Positions 9,110-16,567 of a stretch of DNA of 64,000 nt are shown one piece after another. Under the pieces are notes generated by a model, which ran no database searches, was not told where the DNA came from, and saw nothing but the letters and a program-made list of their open reading frames with translations. Positions within the stretch are counted from its first letter, which is position 1, and the number at the start of each line of letters is the position of its first letter. This DNA comes from Pseudomonas monsensis. Lineage in GTDB: Bacteria; Pseudomonadota; Gammaproteobacteria; Pseudomonadales; Pseudomonadaceae. Where the stretch lies: assembly GCF_014268495.2 (NCBI RefSeq), contig NZ_CP077087.1, positions 4,467,501-4,531,500 of the forward strand, in the 5' to 3' direction. Made by a program: the position numbers and the translations under genes.

Positions 9110-10060
9110 ATGAAAACAGCACCTCTGAAACCACTCGGCGCCCTGACCCTGTTGCTGCTGGCAGCAACCGGCCAGAGTCACGCCAATGAACTGTTCCCGG
9201 CACTGCCTGCCAATAAAACCATCGGTGTTCAGGTCAAGGTCCAGACCTTCTCCGCCGCCGACGCCGAAAAGGTCAAAAGCACCGGCTTCAGTTTCGTACG
9301 CTTTGGCGTGTGGACTGACAGCCTGGGCAGCGCGGCCTATCAAAAGCAGATCAGCGACGCCTTCGCTGTGGCCCGTGCCGCTGGCCTGCCGGTGCTGATG
9401 ACCTTGCGCGCGACCAAGCCGTTGCCGGCCAATGATCTGACGAACGCCGGCGTCGCGTACGCCAACGCGCTGACCAGCCTGGCAACGACCTACGGTTCGC
9501 AACTGGTGGCGATCGAGTTATGGAATGAGCCGGATCTGAACACTTACTGGCCGACCGGGAATTTCGATACGACGTTCGTGCCGTTCATGAGTGCCGCGTG
9601 CAAGACGCTGCAGGACAAACCTCAGGCCACCCCGGTAATCGGCTTCGGTTTCGCCCGACCACCCACCGCCGGCTCGGCGTCCACGGTGGCGCTCAATCGT
9701 ATCGTCAGCGAATACCCGCAATGCCTCAGCGCGATTTCCTATCATCCGTATGGCATGACCGGCACGCAGATCAGCAATGCCCAAGCGTTTATCCAGCAGA
9801 ACTTCCATCTGCCGGGGGTGATCAGCGAATGGGGTATCTCGGCACTCGCGTCCAACGGGGGTACGGAGGGTCAGGCCAGTAAAATCAGTGCCTTCGTCGC
9901 CGATATCAAAACCCGCAACATTGCACTGACGTCGATCTACGAATGGAAAAACAGCGACACCGGCAGCAATGATCGCGAGAAGAATTTCGGTCTTCTGACC
10001 GCCGACGGCCAGCCGAAACCCGCGGAAACCGCAGTCAGAACCCAGTTGAGCCAGCATTAG
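9110..10060 (+). CDS. Secreted clan GH-A glycoside hydrolase (PslG/GH39- or GH5-like)
   Basis: A 316-residue protein with a signal peptide (basic start, then L-L-L-L-A-A-T-G, cleaved near S-H-A/N-E). The mature part has TIM-barrel clan GH-A landmarks: I-E-L-W-N-E-P-D with the acid/base Glu at residue 140, and V-I-S-E-W-G with the nucleophile Glu at 240. These are the spacing and motifs of GH5/GH39-like retaining enzymes, including the Pseudomonas exopolysaccharide hydrolase PslG, though this protein is shorter. It is transcribed away from the exopolysaccharide operon across a shared regulatory region, so it probably cuts or releases that polymer in the periplasm. The start at 9110 was chosen over 9083 because of its GGAG site and the clean signal peptide. 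The exact family cannot be settled by eye. Confidence 0.82.
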   Translation: MKTAPLKPLGALTLLLLAATGQSHANELFPALPANKTIGVQVKVQTFSAADAEKVKSTGFSFVRFGVWTDSLGSAAYQKQISDAFAVARAAGLPVLMTLRATKPLPANDLTNAGVAYANALTSLATTYGSQLVAIELWNEPDLNTYWPTGNFDTTFVPFMSAACKTLQDKPQATPVIGFGFARPPTAGSASTVALNRIVSEYPQCLSAISYHPYGMTGTQISNAQAFIQQNFHLPGVISEWGISALASNGGTEGQASKISAFVADIKTRNIALTSIYEWKNSDTGSNDREKNFGLLTADGQPKPAETAVRTQLSQH

Positions 10061-10268
10061 CCCTGACCCTGAGTGCTCAACCGGCGTTAGCTGTCAGTTG
10101 CTTTGAACCTGTGACCGGTTTTGGCATCGTATTGATCACTACCGCGCCCCGCCCATCAAGCAACCCGTCTCAGGTTGTTGCCAGCGGGGCCGTCGATACG
10201 CCCGGATACCCTTGAGTGACTGTCAGCGCTCGGGTAATGTCGTCAAACCCACAGGACAGAGCACACAC

Positions 10269-11195
10269 ATGACTTCCAAGCTGGAACAACTCAAACAGAT
10301 GACCACCGTGGTTGCCGACACCGGCGACTTCGAAGCGATTGCCCGGGTCAAGCCGGTCGACGCCACCACCAACCCTTCCCTGCTGCTCAAAGCCGCGGCC
10401 ATTCCGGCTTACGCCGAACTGCTGAACGCCTGCGTCAGCGACTGCAAGGGCGATGTCGGCCTGGCCAGCGACCGTTTCGGCGTCGCGGTGGGCCAGGAAA
10501 TCCTCAAAGTGATTCCAGGGCGTATTTCCACTGAAGTGGATGCGCGCCTGTCGTTCGACCAGGACGCCGTTCTGAAACGCGCACACCGCCTGATCGAACT
10601 GTACGACAAGGCCGGTATCGGCCGTGACCGCGTGCTGATCAAGATCGCCTCGACCTGGGAAGGCATCCGCGCGGCGGAGATCCTCGAGAAGGAAGGCATC
10701 CAGACCAACCTGACCCTGCTGTTCTCCTTCGCCCAGGCCGCCGCGTGCGCCGACGCCGGGGTGTTCCTGATCTCGCCGTTCGTGGGCCGCATCTACGACT
10801 GGTACAAGAAGGCCAACGGCAACGACTACACCGGCGCCGATGATCCGGGCGTACAGTCGGTGACGCGCATCTACAACTACTACAAGGCCAATGACTACAA
10901 GACCGTGGTCATGGGCGCGAGCTTCCGCAACCTCAGCCAGATCGAGCAACTGGCCGGTTGCGACCGCCTGACCATCAGCCCGGACCTGATCGACAAGCTG
11001 GCGGCAGACAACGGCAAACTGGAGCGCAAACTCGCCCCTGGCCACGCCGGTGAAGCACGCCTGAGCCTCAATGAAGCGCAGTTCCGCTGGTTGTCGAACG
11101 AAGATGCGATGGCGACCGAGAAACTGGCTGAGGGCATTCGTCAGTTTGCCCGTGATCAGGAGAAGCTTGAGGCGCTGTTGCAGGCCAAGCTGTGA
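10269..11195 (+). CDS. tal: Transaldolase
   Basis: A 308-residue TalB-type transaldolase that transfers a dihydroxyacetone unit between sedoheptulose-7-phosphate and glyceraldehyde-3-phosphate in the pentose phosphate pathway. Diagnostic blocks are V-D-A-T-T-N-P-S-L-L near residues 30-39 and V-L-I-K-I-A-S-T-W-E-G with the Schiff-base lysine at residue 125. The C-terminal P-D-L-I-D-K-L is also present. Length matches the enterobacterial enzyme (about 317). The start at 10269 gives the usual N-terminus M-T-S-K-L-E-Q-L; a longer frame back to 10212 has no support. A strong intrinsic terminator follows. Its place beside rssC-rssB matches the order remembered from other pseudomonads. Confidence 0.97.
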   Translation: MTSKLEQLKQMTTVVADTGDFEAIARVKPVDATTNPSLLLKAAAIPAYAELLNACVSDCKGDVGLASDRFGVAVGQEILKVIPGRISTEVDARLSFDQDAVLKRAHRLIELYDKAGIGRDRVLIKIASTWEGIRAAEILEKEGIQTNLTLLFSFAQAAACADAGVFLISPFVGRIYDWYKKANGNDYTGADDPGVQSVTRIYNYYKANDYKTVVMGASFRNLSQIEQLAGCDRLTISPDLIDKLAADNGKLERKLAPGHAGEARLSLNEAQFRWLSNEDAMATEKLAEGIRQFARDQEKLEALLQAKL

Positions 11196-11215
11196 TCTGA
11201 GCTGGTGAAATGCAA

Positions 11216-11250
11216 AAAGGGCGAACCTGTGAGGGTTCGCCCTTTTTTAT
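11216..11250 (+). terminator. Intrinsic terminator after tal
   Basis: A stem AAAGGGCGAACC / GGTTCGCCCTTT with a six-base loop is followed by a T-run, 20 bases after the tal stop. Confidence 0.93.
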
Positions 11251-11289
11251 TCAGTCCGCCATGGAAAATGTATCGTCTGATCTAACGCC

Positions 11290-11366
11290 TTCGCGAGCAA
11301 GCGCGCTCCCACAAGGGGATTGGTGATCGACGCTGATCCAGTGTGGGAGCGAGCTTGCTCGCGAAG
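11290..11366. repeat. REP pair
   Basis: Inverted units TTCGCGAGCAAGCGCGCTCC and GGGAGCGAGCTTGCTCGCGAA sit between convergent tal and rssC. The left arm carries one change from the common unit. Confidence 0.9.
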
Positions 11367-11397
11367 AGGCCGGCCCAGACAACATCACTTCATCAGA

Positions 11398-11880
11398 TCA
11401 GTGTCTTTCCAGGGCATTGACCAGGTCATGGAATGCTTCACGATTGGAGTCGTTCAGCCCCATGAGGATCTTGTGCGCTTCCAACACCTTGATCCGCACC
11501 ACTTCTTCCGACTGATCCTGATCCGGCAAGTCATCCAGGCACTCCGGGCAAGGCACCGGGTGGTTGACGATGTTGAACACCTGCTCGAAGCCCATCGACT
11601 GCAACAGACGGGTGATGTCATCGTGGGTGGTGACGACAGTCGGCAACAGGCCGACCTTCTGCCGCGACAGAATCGACAGCTTGGCCAGCAGGCCCAGCGT
11701 GGTGCTGTCGATGCTGCGGGTTTCGGTCAAATCGATCACGATCGCGTTGAAATTCAACGCGGTGAAGATTTTCTCAATAGTCGCATCCAACGCCGAACAC
11801 AGGGTCAGGCGAACTTCACCGACGAACTTCAGGACGAAGGTGCCGTCCTGCTCGGCGAACTGGATTCTACCGGTACTCAT
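11398..11880 (-). CDS. rssC: STAS-domain anti-sigma factor antagonist RssC
   Basis: A 160-residue protein with an N-terminal STAS domain (residues about 5-100) and a polar C-terminal tail. The conserved turn D-S-T-T-L-G-L-L around residues 58-65 corresponds to the SpoIIAA phosphorylation loop, so Ser59 is the likely phosphorylated residue. The gene overlaps the stop of the upstream response regulator by one base (TAATG), which indicates translational coupling. In Pseudomonas the RssB/RssC pair has been linked to control of the stress sigma factor RpoS; assignment here rests on order, length and domains. The related HsbA of the HsbR system is the alternative, but the partner here lacks the kinase domain expected for HsbR. 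A tail motif C-P-E-C near residue 110 is unexplained. Confidence 0.85.
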   Translation of the reverse strand: MSTGRIQFAEQDGTFVLKFVGEVRLTLCSALDATIEKIFTALNFNAIVIDLTETRSIDSTTLGLLAKLSILSRQKVGLLPTVVTTHDDITRLLQSMGFEQVFNIVNHPVPCPECLDDLPDQDQSEEVVRIKVLEAHKILMGLNDSNREAFHDLVNALERH

Positions 11881-13061
11881 TAAAGATTCCTGCTCAACAC
11901 CAACAGGGCGATATCATCCGGCATCTCCCCTAGCGTGGCCAATCCAAATACTTGCCGCAGACCATCCAGGCTGCCGCCCGCCGACTTCACCCGCTGGGGT
12001 AAAGCAGCTTCTTTTTCCTTGAGCGTGGGTTCTGGCAACAGATCCAGAATGCCATCAGACATCAGCGTCAGGCTGAACGTCGGCGGCAGCTCAAGCACGT
12101 GATCTTCGTAGGTGGCCTCATTGAAGAGCCCCACCGGCAGACCGCGCCCCTCCAGGTAACGAACACTGTCAGGCGTGTACAACACAGGCAACGGCAGATG
12201 GCCGCCGATGCTATAGGTCAACAAACCGGTCTCCTCGTCGATGACTCCACCGACCATTGTGACGTGTTTGCCCAGCTTACAACTGATCAGCCCCCGGTTG
12301 ATATGACCAAGGACCTCCGAAGGCTTGAATTCCGGCAAGGTGCCGTTGCGCTTGGATTCGAACAGCAAGCGCGTGGTCATGAACTTCAGCAGCACGGTGA
12401 CGAAGGCTGAAGAAGCGCCGTGACCCGATACGTCCGCCAGGTAAAACGCCACCCGGCGTTCGTCAACACGGAAATAGTCGACAAAATCACCCGACAGGTA
12501 CAGCGACGGGATGATCTGGTGCGCAAAGTTGAACTCGTCGATGCTCCACGGGCTTTCCGGCAGCATGTTCATCTGCACCTGGCGACCGGCGTTCTGGTCT
12601 TCCTGGAGCAGGTTCAGGCTGGCTTCGAGCTCGCGGTTGGCCTTTTCCAGCTTCTCGCGATAGCGCTGGTTTTCCAGCAGCAGACGCGCACGGTCCAAGG
12701 CCCGGCGCACGGAGTGCTCGAGCACGGCCAGATCTTCGAGAGGCTTGATCAGGTAATCCGCCGCGCCCAGGCGCAGTGCCTCGACCGCGTCGTTCATCAC
12801 GCCGGCGCCCGAAACCACGATCACCGGCGTCTGCGGTGATCGCTCGGTAACCTGGCGGATAAGTTCGAGACCGCCCATCTGCGGCATGCGCAGATCGCAG
12901 ATGACCAAGTCGGGCTTTTCTTGCTCGAATACCTGAAGACCCTGTTGGCCATTGCTGGCCTGCAGGACGCTGAAACCACTGTCTTCCAAATAGGCCGCGA
13001 GACTCGCGCGCACTACCTCGTCATCATCGATTATCAGCAGCGTGGCACTGGTTTTTGGCAT
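11880..13061 (-). CDS. rssB: Response regulator with PP2C phosphatase domain, RssB
   Basis: A 393-residue two-domain protein. Residues about 8-125 form a receiver domain with the acidic pair D-D-D near 12-14, phospho-acceptor Asp56 (V-I-C-D-L-R-M-P) and the K-P of the switch region. A helical linker (about 130-170) leads to a SpoIIE/PP2C-type phosphatase domain with A-D-V-S-G-H-G and M-S-D-G-I-L-D metal-binding motifs. It should dephosphorylate the STAS partner RssC encoded next, in response to phosphorelay input. No HATPase domain follows, which separates it from HsbR. The start at 13061 gives the normal receiver N-terminus and the length I remember for RssB (394); fifteen extra codons upstream are unlikely. 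Confidence 0.88.
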   Translation of the reverse strand: MPKTSATLLIIDDDEVVRASLAAYLEDSGFSVLQASNGQQGLQVFEQEKPDLVICDLRMPQMGGLELIRQVTERSPQTPVIVVSGAGVMNDAVEALRLGAADYLIKPLEDLAVLEHSVRRALDRARLLLENQRYREKLEKANRELEASLNLLQEDQNAGRQVQMNMLPESPWSIDEFNFAHQIIPSLYLSGDFVDYFRVDERRVAFYLADVSGHGASSAFVTVLLKFMTTRLLFESKRNGTLPEFKPSEVLGHINRGLISCKLGKHVTMVGGVIDEETGLLTYSIGGHLPLPVLYTPDSVRYLEGRGLPVGLFNEATYEDHVLELPPTFSLTLMSDGILDLLPEPTLKEKEAALPQRVKSAGGSLDGLRQVFGLATLGEMPDDIALLVLSRNL

Positions 13062-13335
13062 GTGGGCAAACGGCGCCAGAATTAGGTTGGCGTAGTGGGC
13101 AGGCATCGGGCCCTGCGCAGACTACTGGATTCGCTTTCTAGCCTCTCTGCTGCACCGCTTTAGAGCATTGGCTCTGCACACGGTTGCACCAGAGGTGCCC
13201 TTCTAAGGCGCAGACGGTACTCCCATCCGCAGAGCGTTTCAAGCATGCGCCGATGGTCGCTTGACGACTTTACTTGTCAAATCACCGAGAGTTATAAGAA
13301 CAGCTCAAACCGTAACCCAATGGAAGGACGAACCT

Positions 13336-13635
13336 ATGAGTCAAACCAGTCGGGACTACAGCGAAAAGCGCGATTTCATCCGCATGCGGGTCGATGCCGA
13401 TGTCGTGCTGATTCATGAAGGTGATCAGATCAGCGCGGTGTGCATCGACCTCTCCAGCAGCGGCATGCAGGTTGAAGCGCCGCGGCAGTTCGCGGTCGGC
13501 GACCGCTTGCGCGTGCGCATAGATTCCGACCATGCGGCACTCAGCGGCCTGGAAGCCGAGACTGAGGTGGTCTGGGTCAAGGCTCAGGAAGGCGATAGCC
13601 AGAAGCTCGGCCTGAGCATCCTGAAGATGAAATAA
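13336..13635 (+). CDS. PilZ-domain protein (small, c-di-GMP receptor candidate)
   Basis: A 99-residue stand-alone PilZ domain. It has the arginine motif R-D-F-I-R (residues 12-16) and the second motif D-L-S-S-S-G (about 49-54), both intact, so cyclic di-GMP binding is expected. No effector domain is attached, hence it probably acts by protein contact. The start at 13336 has a strong GGAAGGA site; 25 upstream in-frame codons lack support. A possible sigma-70 promoter with TATAAG as -10 lies at about 13290-13297, near a dyad TTGAC/GTCAA at 13261-13280. It is followed by a shared terminator and convergent mlaA. Confidence 0.88.
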   Translation: MSQTSRDYSEKRDFIRMRVDADVVLIHEGDQISAVCIDLSSSGMQVEAPRQFAVGDRLRVRIDSDHAALSGLEAETEVVWVKAQEGDSQKLGLSILKMK

Positions 13636-13643
13636 CTACACAC

Positions 13644-13676
13644 AAAAAAGGCGACCCTGAGGTCGCCTTTCTGTTT
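13644..13676. terminator. Bidirectional intrinsic terminator between PilZ gene and mlaA
   Basis: A stem AAAGGCGACC / GGTCGCCTTT with a CTGA loop and T-rich flanks on both sides serves the convergent genes. Confidence 0.9.
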
Positions 13677-13688
13677 TACCGGTCGAAA

Positions 13689-14378
13689 TTAAAAATCGTC
13701 TACGACCTTGCCATCCTTCACTTTGAACTCGCGATTCTGCAAGTAAGCGTTGCGGATGAAGGTGTACTTGTCGCCGCTGATCAGCTTCTCGCTCGACAAC
13801 AGGCTGGCACGGGTGTCGACGATGTTCAGGCCGAACACCGAGTTACGCACAGGCACGTCGTTGATGTAGCGGTACGGGCCGGTGTAGCTGTCGACGTATC
13901 TGGAAGGTGCGTCACGCAGTGTGCTCGGGCCAAGCAACGGCAGCATCACGTACGGGCCACTGCTGACACCCCAGTAGCCAAGGGTCTGGCCGAAATCTTC
14001 GTCGCTGCGGTTCAGACCCATCTTGGTGCCGACGTCGAAGAAACCGAGCAGGCCGAAGGTGGTGTTGAAAATGATCCGCGCGGTGTCGACACCGGCGGCG
14101 GCAGGTTTGGCCTGCAGAATGTTGTTCGCCAGGTTAGTGACGTCACCGACGTTGCGGAACATGTTGTGGATGCCGTCTTCAAGGAACTGCGGCGTGACAA
14201 ACTCATAGCCTTGGGCCAAAGGCTTCAGTGCATAGGTGTCGACGAAGTCGTTGAACTGGAAGATCGGACGGTTGACGCTCTCCCAAGGGTCTTCTTCCGT
14301 TGCGGCCTGAGTGGCGAACGGAGCCAGCAACAGGCCGGCACATACACAAAGCTGAGCGAGCGGATTGCTCCAGCGCAT
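13689..14378 (-). CDS. mlaA: MlaA (VacJ) family outer-membrane lipid asymmetry protein
   Basis: A 229-residue MlaA/VacJ protein. Family blocks present are D-P-W-E-S-V-N-R-P-I-F-Q-F-N-D (about residues 30-44), Y-W-G-V-S-S-G-P-Y-V-M-L-P-L-L-G-P-S (about 139-156) and S-T-L-R-D-A. MlaA sits in the outer membrane and passes mislocalised phospholipids to MlaC. The start at 14378 has an AAGGAG site. The N-terminus is a signal peptide, but the only cysteines (11 and 13) lie inside its hydrophobic core and no L-x-x-C lipobox stands at the predicted cleavage point A-T-Q-A/A. It may therefore be cut by signal peptidase I instead of being lipidated. The rest of the mla genes are not in this window. Confidence 0.92.
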   Translation of the reverse strand: MRWSNPLAQLCVCAGLLLAPFATQAATEEDPWESVNRPIFQFNDFVDTYALKPLAQGYEFVTPQFLEDGIHNMFRNVGDVTNLANNILQAKPAAAGVDTARIIFNTTFGLLGFFDVGTKMGLNRSDEDFGQTLGYWGVSSGPYVMLPLLGPSTLRDAPSRYVDSYTGPYRYINDVPVRNSVFGLNIVDTRASLLSSEKLISGDKYTFIRNAYLQNREFKVKDGKVVDDF

Positions 14379-14575
14379 AGAAAACTCCTTGGATTTGTAC
14401 TGTCGCGGGCGTCGGGGCCCGGGCATTAAGGCCGTTAGTATAAGCGTAAAAGGCCGTTTGGGCAGTCCGCCAATTGTGCAAACTTGTAGGAACGTTCCCG
14501 CGCCGCCGTTCACGCACCCGTCACGCAACTGTCACCTACAGTCTCTAGCCTTATCGCTATTTCAGGGACGTTGCC

Positions 14576-15196
14576 ATGTCACATGCCGAAACCTTGCCCT
14601 TCGCCGAGCCCGGTCTGACCGCCGTCCTGTTCGGTCTCAGCGGTTGCCTGGTGGATTTCGGTGCCCGCGCGCAACAACACAGCGGCGTCCTGCCCGAACA
14701 CGTCGAAGCCACACCCGGTGCGCTCGACAGCCTGCACAGTTTGCAGCGCCAACAGATTCCCTGTGCGTGGCTCGATGAACTGCCCCCTGCCCTCACTCAA
14801 GCGCTGGCGGCTGCGCTGCCGGCCTGGATCAAACCTGCACAACACTCGGCAACCCTCAATCCGTGGCCGTCGCCCAACGCTTGCTGGCAAGCGCTGATGG
14901 AGCTGAACGTCGCCAGCCTGGACGGCTGCGTGCTGGTCAGCGGCGAACCGCGCCTGCTGCAAGCGGGCCTGAATGCCGGATTGTGGACGATTGGCCTGGC
15001 CTCCTGCGGCTCACTGTGCGGCCTGGCGCCGAGCGAATGGCAGGCGCTGACGCAGAAAGAACGCGAACAACGGCGCGGCAAAGCGACCGTGCAACTGTTC
15101 AGCCTCGGGGTGCATTCGGTGATTGATCATCTGGGTGAGCTCGACACCTGCCTGGCAGACATCCGCCTGCGTCGCCTCAAAGGTGAAAAGCCCTGA
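14576..15196 (+). CDS. Phosphonatase-like HAD-fold protein without catalytic Asp (pseudoenzyme)
   Basis: A 206-residue protein whose overall pattern matches phosphonoacetaldehyde hydrolase-like HAD proteins. The N-terminal strand reads A-V-L-F-G-L-S-G-C-L-V-D-F-G (residues 16-29), where active members have D-x-D/A-G-T-x-V-D-F-G. The nucleophile Asp is Gly20 and the second acidic position is Ser22. The C-terminal loop G-L-N-A-G-L-W-T-I-G-L (about 137-147) matches the phosphonatase block, but the preceding acidic motif has become S-G-E-P-R-L-L-Q. So the fold is recognisable and the metal site is gone. It is therefore probably a regulator or binding protein rather than a hydrolase. Length is shorter than PhnX (about 270), suggesting a reduced cap. 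ATG with AGGGA site. Confidence 0.7.
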   Translation: MSHAETLPFAEPGLTAVLFGLSGCLVDFGARAQQHSGVLPEHVEATPGALDSLHSLQRQQIPCAWLDELPPALTQALAAALPAWIKPAQHSATLNPWPSPNACWQALMELNVASLDGCVLVSGEPRLLQAGLNAGLWTIGLASCGSLCGLAPSEWQALTQKEREQRRGKATVQLFSLGVHSVIDHLGELDTCLADIRLRRLKGEKP

Positions 15197-15305
15197 TCGG
15201 GATCATGCAGGTTCGACGCGAGTGGATTAATCTAAAGGTCAGCCATAGACCTTTGGCGCGCGGCTGCGGTCAATGCCAGTGCCTCTAGATAAAAGGAACC
15301 ACGTC

Positions 15306-15569
15306 ATGCCCGCTCAAGAACTGCAGAAACAACTCGATACCCTGCGCGAGCAACTGGAGCAGAATCCACCGCTGTCCGAAGCAGAGCGTGAAGATCTGCA
15401 TGCCCTGATGGCGCAGATCGAATCGGAAATCAAACTGGAGAGCGCCACGCAGTACGCCAGCATCGCTGATGGCGTGAACCTGGCGGTGGAACGCTTTGAA
15501 GTGGAACACCCGACTATTGCCGGCACCCTGCGCAATATCTTCAATGCGCTGGGCAGCATGGGGATCTGA
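15306..15569 (+). CDS. DUF4404 family small protein
   Basis: An 87-residue acidic, mainly helical protein matching the DUF4404 pattern. The N-terminal part (residues about 4-45) is a heptad-like amphipathic helix with L-x-x-Q-L-x-x-L-R-E-Q-L-E-Q and a P-L-S-E-A-E-R-E turn. The C-terminal part has V-E-R-F-E-V-E-H-P-T-I-A-G-T-L-R-N-I, ending with A-L-G-S-M-G-I. Function is unknown; no enzyme motif or signal peptide is visible. The start at 15306 has an AAGGAA site, and an upstream in-frame ATG at 15273 lacks one. It lies about 110 bases after the HAD-like gene and is followed by a strong terminator. Confidence 0.88.
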   Translation: MPAQELQKQLDTLREQLEQNPPLSEAEREDLHALMAQIESEIKLESATQYASIADGVNLAVERFEVEHPTIAGTLRNIFNALGSMGI

Positions 15570-15590
15570 TCACCCTCCCACTGCAATGCA

Positions 15591-15625
15591 AAAAGCCCTG
15601 CCATCACCGGCAGGGCTTTTTCATT
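15591..15625. terminator. Bidirectional intrinsic terminator (DUF4404 gene / queF)
   Basis: A stem AAAAGCCCTGCC / GGCAGGGCTTTT with a six-base loop has T-tracts in both directions. Confidence 0.93.
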
Positions 15626-15675
15626 TTCGTGATTTGAAACGTTTTCCCATGTAGGAGTGAGCCTACAGAGGTTGT

Positions 15676-16506
15676 TTATTGACGGACCAGACGGTGGTTC
15701 GGCAGTTGTACAGATTCAGTACTGCGATACGGGTTGATATCCAGACCGCCGCGACGCACGTAACGTGCAAATACCGTGAGTTTCTCCGGCTTCAGCAGGC
15801 GCTGCAGGTCGAGGAAAATCCGCTCCACGCACTGTTCGTGGAAGTCCGAATGCTGGCGGAAGCTGACGATGTACTCCAGCAGACTGGCGTGATCCAGTGC
15901 CGCACCGCGATATTGCACCACCACACTGCCCCAGTCCGGCTGGCTGGTGACCGGGCAGTTGGATTTGAGCAGATGGCTGTGCACGCTTTCTTCGACAACC
16001 CGCGAATTGTCGCAACGCAGCAGTTCCGGACGCGGATGCTCATAGTTGCTGACGCTGATGTCGAGGTCGTCGATGCACACGCCGGGCAACGCCACGACAC
16101 CTTCCGCTTCGACCTCCTTCAGACTGCGCACCCGCACGCCTACCGGTTTGCCGGCAGCCGCCGACAGATCCTTGACCAGTGTCGCTTCGAGCGCGGCGAT
16201 GTCGGCGAACGGCGTCTGGTTCAGCGAGTTCAGATACAGCTTGAACGACTTCGACTCGATGATGTTCGGCGAATCGGCGGGAATACTGAACTCACCAATC
16301 GCCACCACCGGTTTGCCCGACGGCAGCAGCCACGACAGTTCGAAGCAGTTCCAGAAATCCACACCTTCATACGGCAGGGTGTCGGCGGTCAGGCCCAGTT
16401 CGGCCCACTTCGCGGTGCGCGGGATCGGGAACAACAGGGACGGCGTGTACGTGGCGATGTATTCGCTGGATTTGCCCAGCGGCGAATGTTCGGCTGCGGG
16501 ATGCAT
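15676..16506 (-). CDS. queF: NADPH-dependent 7-cyano-7-deazaguanine reductase QueF
   Basis: A 276-residue enzyme of the long (two T-fold) QueF class that reduces preQ0 to preQ1 in queuosine synthesis. The N-terminal half carries the substrate block E-S-K-S-F-K-L-Y-L-N-S (about residues 84-94). The C-terminal half carries S-N-C-P-V-T-S-Q-P-D-W-G, with the thioimide-forming cysteine at residue 184, and then H-E-Q-C-V-E-R-I-F. Length agrees with the E. coli form. It is 61 bases downstream of the cupredoxin gene on the same strand but is functionally unrelated; its place here matches the order remembered from PAO1. Confidence 0.97.
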   Translation of the reverse strand: MHPAAEHSPLGKSSEYIATYTPSLLFPIPRTAKWAELGLTADTLPYEGVDFWNCFELSWLLPSGKPVVAIGEFSIPADSPNIIESKSFKLYLNSLNQTPFADIAALEATLVKDLSAAAGKPVGVRVRSLKEVEAEGVVALPGVCIDDLDISVSNYEHPRPELLRCDNSRVVEESVHSHLLKSNCPVTSQPDWGSVVVQYRGAALDHASLLEYIVSFRQHSDFHEQCVERIFLDLQRLLKPEKLTVFARYVRRGGLDINPYRSTESVQLPNHRLVRQ

Positions 16507-16567
16507 GGCGGAAACCTGACTGAAGAATCAGCGGATTCTACCAGCCTTTGCGCCCGCCTTTGAGTGC

